Shown here one piece after another: positions 1-9,850 of a DNA stretch of 64,000 nucleotides. The stretch is from assembly GCA_027924645.1 (NCBI GenBank), contig BSBN01000047.1, forward strand, positions 5,270,001 through 5,334,000, in the 5' to 3' direction. Made by a program: the position numbers and the translations under genes. The number at the start of each line of letters is the position of its first letter. Position 1 is the stretch's first letter. The stretch is from Cunninghamia lanceolata (taxonomy: Eukaryota > Streptophyta > Pinopsida > Cupressales > Cupressaceae). The notes beneath the pieces are model-generated. The model searched no databases. It was not told the DNA's origin and worked only from the letters and a program-made list of their open reading frames with translations.

Positions 1-1130
1 GAGTCAGAATATGTAATGACTTCAGGGACCTGAATAAAGCTTGTCCAAAAGATGATTTCCCCTGCCAAACATTGACATTATTGTAGATCTCACGGTAGGG
101 TAGACCATGCTGTCACTAATGGATGGTTTTTCCAGATACAACCAGATAAAAATTGCACCTAAAGACCAACACAAGACTGTATTCACATGTCCTTGGGGCA
201 CCTATTATTGGTGTGTCATGCCATTTGGTTTGAAAAATGCCAATGCAACATATCGAAGAGCTATGACAACAATCTTCCACGACATGATGCACACTATAAT
301 AGAAGATTATGTTGATGACATCCTGGCAAAATCACTCACAAGAGAAGGACACCTAGCAGTACTAGATAAAATCTTCAAAAGACTGGAATAGTTTAATGTA
401 CGCCTCAATCCAAAGAAGTGCGTGTTTGGAGTTACCTCAGGTAAGCTACTGGGATACATAGTGTCCGCCAACAGAATCGAAGTCAACCCAGCTAAAGGAA
501 AGGCCATCATGGAAATGCCACCTCCTAAGAATCTCACTTAGCTAAGGTCCCTACAGGGAAAACTATAATCTATTAGAAGGTTCATTTCTCAACTGGCAGA
601 CAAGTGCCACCTATTTTCCCACCTCCTACATAAGAATGTCCCTTTCAAATGGAATGATTCATGTGAGCAAGCATTTCAGCAGTTAAAAGAATATCTAATG
701 AAGCCTCCTGTATTGATGCCACTGATTCAGGGTAAACCTCTATTGTTGTATATCTCGGCCACACCAACAGATTTGGGAGCTCTCCTCACACAACAAAATT
801 ATGAAGGGAAAGAACAAGCAATCTACTATATCAATCGAACACTTGTTGGATATGAACTGCAATACACGCCAATTGAAAGAGCATGTCTCACTGTGGTTTT
901 ACCTCACAAAAGTGGAGACATTACATGTTGTCACATTTGATCAAACTAGTAGCAAAAATTGATCCACTCAACTACTTACTCAACAAAGTAGCCCTAACAG
1001 GTAGATTGTCCAAATGGGTAATGCTTCTCGGTGAATTCGACATCGAATATATAGACATGAAGGCAATAAAAGGCCAAGTACTTGCAGATCAACTGATAGA
1101 TGTACCTCTAACAGATGATAGCCCTTTGAG
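1..1130 (+). pseudogene. Ty3/gypsy pol fragment: reverse transcriptase and first RNase H
   Basis: The segment enters the window inside a Ty3/gypsy polyprotein. The RT palm is visible: the FRDLNKACPKDDFP block near 15-65, the LMDGFSRYNQI block at ~113-150, MPFGLKNA near 220, and the catalytic YVDDIL at ~307-325. The connection and first RNase H follow (SLQGKL near 545; KWNDSCEQAF at ~650; KAIKGQVLADQL near 1060). A frameshift lies near 60 and another near 895. In-frame stops occur at ~389 and ~540-570, mostly TAG or TAA where the family has Gln. The unit cannot make an active enzyme. Its order relative to the second RNase H and integrase downstream places it near the Tat group of Ty3 elements. 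The gag and protease lie outside the window to the left. Confidence 0.88.
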
Positions 1131-1180
1131 CTTTGAATTTCTAGATGAATCTATCTTTCACATAACCATAGCAACCTAGA

Positions 1181-1560
1181 AAATGTATTTTGATGGCTCA
1201 TATACTCAGCATGGATCAGGAGCAGGTATCTTGTTGATCACCCCTAGTGGCAACACCATTGCTAAATCATACAAATTACTCTTTCCCTACACTAATAATG
1301 TGGTAGAATATGAGGCCCTAGTCATTGGCATCAAGCTAGCAGTTGAATGGAATATCTGAGAACTTCAGGCGTATGGTGACTCACAGCTGGTCATAAATCA
1401 AGTAAATGACGACTACCAGACAAAAGATAAGAAATTAATCCCTTACAAACGAATGGTAGATGACTTCAAAGAATACTTTGTCAAGATCTCTTTTGAATAG
1501 ATACCAAGGATTGAGAACAAAGTTGTAGATGCCATGGTAATGATTACATCTCTCCTCGAT
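1181..1560 (+). pseudogene. Second, archaeal-type RNase H (aRNH) of the Tat-like element
   Basis: Directly after the Ty3 RNase H comes another RNase H fold beginning KMYFDGSYTQHGSGAG, with the acidic positions of the DEDD set in FDGS, EYEAL (~1310) and GDSQLV (~1376). It ends near PRIENKVVDAM, where related domains have an ADAL-type Asp. Extra RNases H of this kind are a known trait of plant Tat-lineage elements and here the order is RT, RNH, aRNH, INT. Stops at ~1360 (TGA, Arg expected) and ~1498 (TAG, Gln expected) break the frame. The domain would help remove the RNA template during reverse transcription. Confidence 0.8.
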
Positions 1561-2906
1561 AATCCAAATAATCAATCATGTTATGAGTTCTTGGTAGAGC
1601 TAGCATCTCATCCTGCATACGACACCCCTAAATCCCATATCATTTGCCACATTGTTGGAGCTGATTCCCCCCTCTATGGAAAAATATTTGCCTATCTTAA
1701 AGAGAATACCCTCCCACCTGATCTCTCCAGTAACCAAAAATGAACCTTCATCTGTCAAGCATCCTAGTATGCCATTGTTGCCAATACCCTATATCGCAAA
1801 GGTCTCGATGGTACTCTCCTTAGATGTCTCGATAGTGAGGAATATCAAACTACCCTGAATGAAGTGCATGACAGTGGCCCTACCCTAGCCAAGAAACTCA
1901 TACATATGGGATACTACTAGCCAACCATGGAACAAGATTCATATCATTTTGTAAAGAAGTGCAAGAAATGCCAAATCCATGGGAACCTGATACATGCACC
2001 AGCATAGGAGATACAATCATTAACAACTCCTTGGCCCTTCTGTCAATGGGGACTCGACTTAGTGGGCAAGATACACCCTCCTTCATCCTATGGCCATAAA
2101 TTCATCATCACCACCACCGAGTACTTTACGAAGTGGATTGAAGTCGTGCCATTAGCTAATATCACAGGCAAGCAGATTGCCTCCTTTATCTTGAACTACA
2201 TCATTTTTCACTATGGTATCCCTTTGTCCATTATCACGAATAATGGATGACCTTTCAAAAATCAAGATGTCAAGGAACTATGTGACAAATTCCATATCCA
2301 GCACTGCTTTTCTACACCCTATTACCCCCAAGGCAATGGCCAGATGGAGGCATCAAATAAAACAATTTTGAAAATCCTAAAGAAGACTGTCAATGATGCT
2401 AGTCGTGATTAGCATATCTAATTAAATCCTGCACTATGGTCCTATCGTACAAGCATCCACACCCATAGGTGCAACACCCTACTCCCTGGTCTACAGATTT
2501 GAAGCCATTTTGTCCATTGAAGTCGAGATCCCATCCTTGCAAATTTTGTTAAAAGGCCTCATATCTAATGAAGAGTATAGAGTGTCCAAACTTCAAGATT
2601 TAGAGTTTCTCGAAGAGAGAAGGCAATAGGCCTTTAACAACCTAAAAGCTTGTCAGCAATGGATGTCCTAAAGCTATAACCACAGGGTAAAATCCCAAGT
2701 ATTCCAAGTTGGTAATTTAGTCCTTAGAGAAAATCCCAGAAATTAGCAAGATCGAGAGAAGAAACGCAAGTTTGAAGCCAATTGGTTGGGTCTCTATGTC
2801 ATGATTGCAGCTTATGGGTTAGGAGCATATCAATTGGCTACATCTGAAGGTGAACTATTTGATGATCCTATCAACAACATGCATCTTTGCAAGTTCTATA
2901 CCTAAA
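1561..2906 (+). pseudogene. Ty3/gypsy integrase, inactivated
   Basis: A linker leads into the integrase. The N-terminal HHCC zinc site is seen as EVHDS (~1860), LIHMGYY (~1900) and CKKCQIH (~1955-1975). The core DDE triad reads Asp in WGLDLVGK (~2050), Asn instead of Asp in IITNNG (~2235), and Glu in GQMEASNK (~2345). The second catalytic aspartate is therefore lost, a GAT-to-AAT change. Several stops (~1918, 2008, 2248, 2411) and frameshifts after ~2450 disrupt the C-terminal region, which peters out near 2906. The normal role would be joining the cDNA ends to chromosomal DNA. Confidence 0.85.
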
Positions 2907-3010
2907 AACCCCAATGCAAGAGAGTCCTTAAAAATTCAAAAAATTTCACAAAGTGATAAAAACAAACAAAAAAATTTTAAAAAATGGAAAAATAACAAAA
3001 AAATCATCCT

Positions 3011-3130
3011 CTGGTGAAAACCTGGCAAACAAGTGCTTGGTATAAGTACCATGATGAAAACCTGGCAAACATGCATCATGTGTACTTTTAGCTTTCATGC
3101 AAATAAAAGCAAGTGGTGAAAACCTGGTAA
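3011..3130 (+). repeat. Three copies of a GGTGAAAACCTGGCAAAC motif
   Basis: Copies begin near 3013, 3053 and 3114 with one or two changes each. They lie just past the integrase. Short repeats of this style are familiar in the 3' non-coding region of plant Ty3 elements; no function is assigned here. Confidence 0.7.
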
Positions 3131-3238
3131 ATAGGTGCTCTCTATGACAAACTACTTCCTCCATCTGTTGTGACCTCATGTCTCTTGTGTCCATCATATC
3201 GTTCATCTTGACCCGTCCTTTGAACCATTGTCAAATTA

Positions 3239-3475
3239 TGTTGCCTCTGAGTTATCACGTAAGCAAGGCCATTCTCAATGTGCCCCCGAGACTCCGCTCC
3301 ACTCTACTCCACTTCTTTCCTCTCCATTCCTTTGAGTGTCATCTATCCTACTGTCCGTGACCATTTCTACATCTTTGCCATCGCCTAGGTCTTAGGTCCA
3401 TCAGGTTCACCCCAAACTACGTTGCCTTTGCATTGTCATGTAGGCAAGGCCATTTAGCAATGAGCCCTCGAGGCA
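3239..3475 (+). repeat. Diverged ~55-bp direct repeat pair
   Basis: 3239-3293 and 3421-3475 align by eye (ttgcct...cacgtaagcaaggccatt...tgcccccgag against ttgcct...catgtaggcaaggccatt...gagccctcgag). Each copy holds a TTGCCT...AGGCAA inverted pair that could form a small stem. They lie in the untranslated 3' region of the Tat-like element. Confidence 0.6.
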
Positions 3476-4907
3476 CTAGGTCAATCCCTTAGGGTCTATC
3501 TCTTCATGTTTGTTTATTATATCACCCATAATAAGTTGATCCTTTGTCTAAACTAGGGGCAACTCCTCGACCTGGTTGCAGATTCAGATTCTTGAATGCC
3601 ACTTTTTATAAAAGAGGAGACCAATAAGGATTGTGATACCTTTCACTAGACAAGTGTGCACAGCAAAGCAATCTTCCCAAAAACAAAAATCTCGGCGCAA
3701 AGCATCAATCTATCCAAAGCAAAGTAAAAACATGTAGCGAAACACTCAGATTAACTCTATATCAATTATGGCAAAAAGACACATCTAATGCAAGAATGTT
3801 TTGTGAAACAGGTTAACTTACAAGGTCTTGGATTTTTGTCATTATGTCTTCCTATGCTACTCAAGGATGCCAAAAGCTAGAGATGCTATGATGGGGGCAT
3901 AATCTTTTTCTTTGTCTGCTATTTGTGGATCAATAATGCGACAACTTTTGTCTAACGACATGATCAACAAAAGATCATCGAGGACTTCAGAGGTCTGAAC
4001 ATGAAAAAGGGCAATCCTTGTCTGTTCAAACACAAGAAGTACTCAGGTCATCTAGATTCAAGTTTGACTAAATGCTTGTATCAACTTGCTATATCAAAAT
4101 CCATGTAAGGAATACTCAGGTCATCTCGGTTTAATTATACCTAGATGCTTGTATTTTCTTACAACATTTCAAAAAGAGAAAAGAAATAAAAAGTACCCAA
4201 TGATGAAAGTAAAATACTTGCGCTCTAATGATGGCAAAGTATCCACATCCATCCCATATCCAAAAATCTATATCAACCATGCAATAAGAAAATCCTACAG
4301 AGTATCAAATGAAAGCTCGTATCTCTTTCATTCTTTTTTCTTCTGCCTATCTATATCATCTCTGTGTCGATTGAGTACATTTGGACATATCAAAAACATA
4401 GCATAGGTAACATATCATATCACATGAGATAGTCATTCACATGATTAAATCATTTGCATACATAATAAGTGCATGAGGTCATCCACATACATTTGCATCC
4501 ATATATCATATCAAAAATCAAAAACATAGATAAATACATATAGAGTTGCATAATCATATCAATACAATTTACATTTGCATTAGCATATCAAATCATCCTA
4601 AAGCCATCTAGTATGCATCACATATACAAAGCATCATAAGATAGATTTCATCCATAACAGATAAACATAGAACAAAGTGCATGTAGAATGTCAATAACTG
4701 CATCATCATACAAACATAAAACATGTCCAAATGTGCAATATATCAAAATATCTGTCCATCTCTCAGAGTCATATCATGAAATGTATACAAAGTAAAAAAA
4801 GATAATGATACATGTCTCAGGGCAAAATAATACATACCAGGCTATCTAAGCCATCAAAAATGTGTACATCAAGACAAAAATCGGTACAAGTGTCAAAATC
4901 TAGCTAA
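3476..4907. other. 3' non-coding region of the Tat-like element, no gene seen
   Basis: AT-rich sequence between the + strand pol and the end of the antisense PMD gene. Purine runs resembling polypurine tracts occur near 3554 (actaggggcaac) and 3892 (gatgggggcata), but neither is followed by a recognisable LTR. The stretch 4390-4800 is rich in CATATCA-type words. Short ORFs here lack any family resemblance. Confidence 0.5.
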
Positions 4908-6790
4908 CCCTGCTGACGTGGAACATTGCTCCCTGCACTACCCTCCCCTCTGTCACCCCCTGACTGCTGGGGGCCTCTCACTGATGCTACAGATCAAGAT
5001 CCACCTACTCTCTATGATGCTATGGACTGACTCCTGTAACTAGGCACACGTTGGTCCACCAACACTACCTCATGATATAATCCTCTGTAGTACTGAGTCT
5101 AAGCCTGTGATGTAGCAAGCTCACCCTGTACCTGGGCCAACTGTGTCTGTGCCTGCTGTACCTATGCAACCAAAAAGCTTGAAGTACTATCTATACCCAG
5201 GGCTACCACTGCTACATCTCTCTCCACTCTGATCGCTCACACACTTGCCAAGGTTGAGTCCCACTCTCTGGAGATCTCTGATATCCATCCTGCGTCTGTC
5301 TCTCTCCGAGACTCCACTACTCTCAGGTAGGCCATCAACTGCCTAGCCTGACACTATAATGCAACAATGGCCTGCTATTGTAAGTTAGCCTACAGAGCCT
5401 ATCCTCCTTGTCTGTGTCCCTACACCTGATACTGTGCCACCTACTGTGGTGGTGACATCTGTCTCTACTGTGCCACCTGCTGTACTGGCAATTGCACCTG
5501 CCCTGCAGCCTGCAGCTACGCAACATCCTAGTGACCTAAAGGTCCCTCCCCAAACCTCCTCCTCTATCTCAGTCTACCTCCTCCTCCTCCATCTCCACCA
5601 TCATCTACTTGACCTCCACTCTGCTCCACCCTCATCATTTGAATCCTCCTCGTCTATACGAGGAGCCAACTCTCTAGGTCCTGAATATCTAGGAAATTGA
5701 TGAGCAGTGAACCACTCCTCATAGTATGGCATCATACCCGCATCTACTATCTCCCTCCTCATAGGCCAAGCTACATAGGGGCTCTAATGAAAGTCTGCCA
5801 AGGCCTCCTTATATGATGTCACGTGACCCCACCTCAGTCTCTCTGCATGGGTCCTAGCAAATCATGCCTGCCCCTGTGGCCTGCCCTGCACTCTGCCAAA
5901 CTACCTCTGTACTCTACTGACAATCTAATGCTCTAGTATGTACCGCATCCTACCAATAAGCCACCGAGTCTAGAAATAGTGCAGCAACTCGTCAGCCTCA
6001 TCCTCCCGTACCTCGCAGTCTAAGTATGGGCACCAGATAACTAGATCCACATTATCTAGTGCATGTCTCCAGTACTCGAGCTTCCCCAGCTTGTGCTGGG
6101 AAATCACGCCTGCATATCCGTAGCTATAGGGCTCACCTCTCTGCCTATGAAAAAGACATATCGGTCAAGTGAATGATATATGCTCCCACAACCAAAACTG
6201 CAAAAGATACACACTTGCTGACAAGCTGGCCCCTCTGTGATACAGAACCTAGTGCATATCCCTGTACAAGTGTGCTAGCACGCACACACCCCATCAGTAT
6301 CAAGTCCCATCGGTAAAATCATGCTCTCCAGCACCCTCCCCTAGCTAATCGAGAACCTGTGTGACCTCCTATCAGGGCATACTACACCACCAATCAATCC
6401 TGCCACTATCCCCGTGAAGTAGTCATAGTAGTCATGAATGTCCTGCCATGAAATCACCTGCTCAACCAGCTCTAGGCCATCAAAAATGAATCTACACTCA
6501 GCCAAACCCGCATCACACTGTGGATCATATTCTACCATCTCTCCCTAAATAGGGAGGTACAGAATCCTATACACGTCCTCTAAAGTGATCATCATCTCCC
6601 TAGTTGGTAGATGGAATGTCCCATCCTCACTATGGAATCACTCCACCACTGTAATCAACAAACCATGGTTTGCGTGAACCTCAGGCATGAAACAAATGTA
6701 ATGCAGACCCATAGCACCAAGAGCCTCGTGGTCCATCTCTGTCAACATATACTACTACAACAACGACAAAGGGAACTGCTCTCATGACAT
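4908..6790 (-). pseudogene. Antisense plant mobile domain (PMD) protein gene inside a Ty3 element
   Basis: Read on the minus strand, 6720-5850 encodes a recognisable plant mobile domain (aminotransferase-like PMD family, as in MAIN/MAIL1). It shows the LGAMGLHYICFMPEVHANHG segment, then a stop in place of an expected Trp, then FHLPTREMMITLEDVYRILYLP, the diagnostic F-H-L-P..E-M-T-I-T-L-E-D-V..L-x-L-P block, at ~6625-6545. The domain runs on through a WQDIHDYYDYFTGIVAGLIGG stretch (~6450-6385). Downstream, 5700-5540 is acidic then Arg-rich, and 5350-4910 encodes a Gln-rich coiled coil (QQAQTQLAQVQGEL near 5160). About ten in-frame stops, mostly TAG at Gln positions, disable it. It lies between pol and the 3' polypurine tract in opposite orientation. 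Antisense extra genes in this place are known in Tat elements, and PMD domains are known in plant transposable elements. The exact start is uncertain. Confidence 0.75.
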
Positions 6791-7034
6791 TAGGGTATCA
6801 CGGATATCCTCCTACAACCAAGCAGAGCATAGCATCAAGGAAATCCATATCCAAGCAAACCTATTCAAAGCAATCAAACTATCCTATCATTGACTTAACA
6901 TATCAAATTAATCCAAACAACATATCATCTCTTGACTAGATTCTCAACAATCTCGGAGATTGCTTATCAATTGATGCATCGTCAATGTGCCAATTGGGTT
7001 AATTTCATTAAGTCAAATGACTATCCTAGTGCAA

Positions 7035-7260
7035 ATGCACCGAACTAGGTGGCAAATGCATCGATTCATATCAGATGCGCCACTTCACCGTGAATGTGCC
7101 AATCCTTGACGTATATGCACCACTTTTTGTGTCACATGCACAGTTCAACAGTGGATGCACCAACTCCTAGCCTATATGCCCACGTCTATCATATGCACTG
7201 AAAGATCACTCAAATGTGTGATTTTGTGGCATATGCACCATTTCAGGACACATATGCGCC
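7035..7260. repeat. Twelve-copy ~20-bp phased array (core ATGCACC)
   Basis: The core ATGCACC or a close variant (ATGCGCC, ATGTGCC, ATGCATC) begins at 7035, 7056, 7075, 7094, 7115, 7136, 7155, 7176, 7193, 7214, 7233 and 7254. Steps are 17-21 bp, mostly 19 or 21. Spacers are unrelated, so only the core and its phase are kept. The array sits between the candidate promoter at 7529 and the PMD start, that is, in the presumed leader of the antisense gene. The period is not a multiple of three, which argues against coding. Confidence 0.75.
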
Positions 7261-7528
7261 AAACTACAGTTTGGTGCATCTATCCTAGCTTTTCTTCCTA
7301 AGCATTTATGGGCCTAACAAATGACTTTTAGTGAGATTTGACAAACTACATACCGGTGGTCCTACATCGGGTGGCTGATCGAACTATCAAACTCACTCAA
7401 AACGGTGCTCCTCATGCGAAATATCCATATCTCTGATGACTACTCTAGCTCCTCTACTCTCCTAAGCTCTCAAAGACCAATCAACTAAGAACAAGTGTGC
7501 AAATGAATAAGACTTGTGGACCCATCTC

Positions 7529-7538
7529 CTATATATAG
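7529..7538 (-). promoter_or_regulatory. Candidate TATA box for the antisense PMD gene
   Basis: CTATATATAG, a palindromic TATA sequence. On the minus strand it lies ~740 bp upstream of the first PMD-like coding sequence, leaving room for a leader or intron. Because it is palindromic the direction is inferred only from the gene position. Confidence 0.35.
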
Positions 7539-7723
7539 CAAAGGAACCATAAATGACTATGTGACAACTGTGACTACTTCCCATATCTGTTCCTCCAAAC
7601 CATGTCCTATTTTTCTACATCCTAACCTACTTTCCACCTGCTTCTTCGTGAGATTGTCCGTCTCACGCTTTTTGCCTTCTTCTCATCCAATCTCCTCAGG
7701 GGGCATTCTGTTGTTAAACTTAT

Positions 7724-7744
7724 ACTAGGGGCAAAACTGGGGCA
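7724..7744 (+). other. Polypurine tract of the Tat-like Ty3 element
   Basis: ACTAGGGGCAAAACTGGGGCA directly precedes a TG that opens a sequence with LTR features. Plus-strand DNA synthesis starts at such tracts in Ty3 elements. This fits the + orientation of the upstream pol. Confidence 0.6.
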
Positions 7745-7847
7745 TGTATCATTGTCAAAAATTCTTATTCTTTGAAACAATGTGATAAAACACATTGCAT
7801 CAAAGAGGGGCAAAATGTATACACCTAAAAATGACATGACTCTACCT

Positions 7848-8304
7848 AAATAAATATTTTAAATATTTATTTCATCTTAATATTCCTCTATCAATAAATA
7901 AATCAATCAATTTATTTATTTGATTCATTTTCTCCCATTAATTGAATAAAATACATTTATTTAATTAATTCCATCAATATCAAATTTATTCTTCTAAACA
8001 ATTAAATAATTTTAATTATTTAATTAAATCATTCGTTCTTCCAAATTTAAATAAAATGCAAATTTATTTAAATTAAATCTTAATCTCCAAAAATAAAATA
8101 TAAGAAAATATTTTATTTATTCTTCCAAATCATGTGCAAGTAATTAAATAAATTTATTTATTTAATTTTGCTTTCTTATCTTCCAAATCTTCTAAAAATA
8201 AATTCTTCTTGTCATGCAAAAGCAAAAGCTGAGTTAACTGATTTAAAGCAACTTTGTTTTTATCAACAGAACTCTTAAATTAGAAAAATATATTCTAATT
8301 TAAG
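7848..8304. repeat. Row of eight AT-rich hairpins in the LTR U3
   Basis: Inverted pairs with 11-13 bp arms and loops of 1-7 bases occur at 7848-7872, 7893-7920, 7938-7968 (one G-T pair), 8000-8025, 8044-8074, 8091-8118, 8142-8167 and 8274-8304. The last is CTTAAATTAGAA with its exact complement. A further 9-bp pair, GAGTTAACT at 8231-8239 and AGTTAACTC at 8334-8342, encloses the final hairpin. The arms use different sequences, so this is not one repeated unit. Confidence 0.8.
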
Positions 8305-8431
8305 AAATAAAAGCTCATCCTCATCAAGAAAGAAGTTAACTCAACAAAGCATCCTTTTGAATGACACATGTCCTTCTATTCGCACAAGTTCTCTTGAACA
8401 TCCTCTACCATTGATCTTCTCTCACATAGTC

Positions 8432-8440
8432 CTATAAATA
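8432..8440 (+). promoter_or_regulatory. Candidate LTR TATA box
   Basis: CTATAAATA lies ~690 bp into the LTR in GC-richer context, with a pyrimidine-rich stretch about 30 bp on, a usual transcription start setting for plant LTR promoters. Confidence 0.5.
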
Positions 8441-8830
8441 CCCTTCTATCCTTCCATTTTCAAATAACGAAGCTTTCAAGTAAACTTATGCTGCAGAATC
8501 AATAGTGCACCATTGGCACCCCCACTTTCACAGCATTCATTATCCATTCCATATTGTGTTGAAGCTCACCTTCAACACAACAAGTATTCGATCCATTTCT
8601 CTTTTGCCATCTTGAGGAATTAAAGCAAGGAAGCAAGCTTCCTGAGGGCTGCATTCATCACCGAAGATCAAATGGGAATAGGTGAACAATGGAAATCGTG
8701 AGGTAAGAAAGGTTGTAAGTATCACTTCCTTATTTTAATCTTCTTTACTTGCACATTTCATTGATGTTATTGGGTTTTTATAATTCATTTTATTATCCCA
8801 TTTTACCCATTACACTATTCATTCAAGTTG

Positions 8831-9105
8831 ACTATTAGCATCATACCATACTGTCCAGATAGTAGCAGAGACATACTTCCCTGTCATGAGTAGAAACTCC
8901 ACCTTGTCACGGTCCTGTCAGCATGAGATAGACTATCTGCACCTTAGAAGATGGATGAAGAAACACTTGCAAACTCCATATAGACTACAACATACTATCA
9001 TAAACATAGCAAACATCATGAAGAGATAACATTGATAACAAGCAATAAAAAGATAGGTAAGGAGAAGCAAAGACCAAATGGATGTAGAGATGAAAAATTA
9101 AACAC
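8831..9105. other. Unassigned junction between the Ty3 LTR and the copia remnant
   Basis: No coding or repeat similarity recognised. It must hold the broken left end of the minus-strand copia element; no copy of that element's LTR (as seen at 12008-13647) is present here. Confidence 0.4.
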
Positions 9106-9850
9106 CAATGCTCCCCCTAAAACCAAAGTCCTAATAATTTCAATGAATAGATGAAAAGGGAAGAACTCCTAAAGCTTAAGCATGACTTGTATGAACATAA
9201 ACCAATTTCTCCAATTGTATCCCACTATCCCACTATCATGTCTACCTACAACCATCTACACAAAGTAACTGTACTCTCTACAACTGACCATGTCCACACA
9301 GGGTATCACAACTCTGATATTGCTACATATCTTGGCAAAATAACTTATCATTTGAATGAACAAGTTCACTGCCATAGATTTGTTGATCATAACACATGAA
9401 GTCAAGATCACTACCATACATAGAAACAAGCATGATGAACTTGATCCTGATCCAAAATGCAACATGATGCTAGAATACTTAATTAGTATAGTCATTTCAA
9501 GCCTCTTATTCACACACTGTAGATGAGCTAACCCATTCATATACAAGCATTGTACCTAACAGTCCTGAACCTTACTCACTGAGATTTCCCTGTCTATGTC
9601 CATGAACAAAGTTGATCAAAGATATTATAAGACACTTCATATTTTGTACTTTGAATACAAATGAGTAGCAAACCCAAGCATACCTGGCAAACAACACTGA
9701 TTTCCATACAAACTGTTCTTCAGTCCCAAAACACTATTAACTACCATTAATGCACTGTAATACAAAGATATCACCATAAACACAATGTAACCAATAAACA
9801 CAGGGATATAAGATGATATTTGAAGCACACCCTGAAAAACACACATAAAT
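9106..9850 (-). other. 3' non-coding remnant of the minus-strand copia element
   Basis: On the minus strand this follows the protease region and ends with TTTTAGGGGGAGCATTGG (9106-9123). An AGGGGGAGCA run of this kind commonly sits just after pol in plant copia elements and recurs at 47255 and 47315 here. Integrase, RT and RNase H are absent, so an internal deletion has joined the protease to the 3' end. The 81-codon hydrophobic ORF at 9637-9882 is not supported as a gene. Confidence 0.45.

Larger units (their letters stand above)
7745..8830 (+). repeat. 3' LTR of the Tat-like Ty3 element (right edge uncertain)
   Basis: It starts TGTATCATTG immediately after the polypurine tract. It contains an AT-rich U3 with many hairpins (7848-8304), a TATA box at 8432 and a CA-rich presumed transcribed part. 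The partner 5' LTR is outside the window, so the right boundary cannot be set by comparison; 8830 is an estimate from the end of LTR-like sequence. Confidence 0.55.

Noticed and set aside
1..2906. Endogenous pararetrovirus
   Set aside because: An integrase with a zinc site and DDE core follows RNase H, and no movement or coat protein is seen; this is a Ty3 element.
3889..3905. GATGGGGGCATAATC as the polypurine tract of the first element
   Set aside because: No LTR-like sequence follows; the tract at 7724-7744 precedes a sequence with TATA box and LTR structure.
4086..4406. 106-codon + strand ORF
   Set aside because: Biased AT-rich sequence in the Ty3 3' region with no recognisable domain.
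7035..7260. CRISPR-like reading of the regularly spaced short repeats
   Set aside because: Core is only ~7 bp, steps ~20 bp, no cas genes, plant context.
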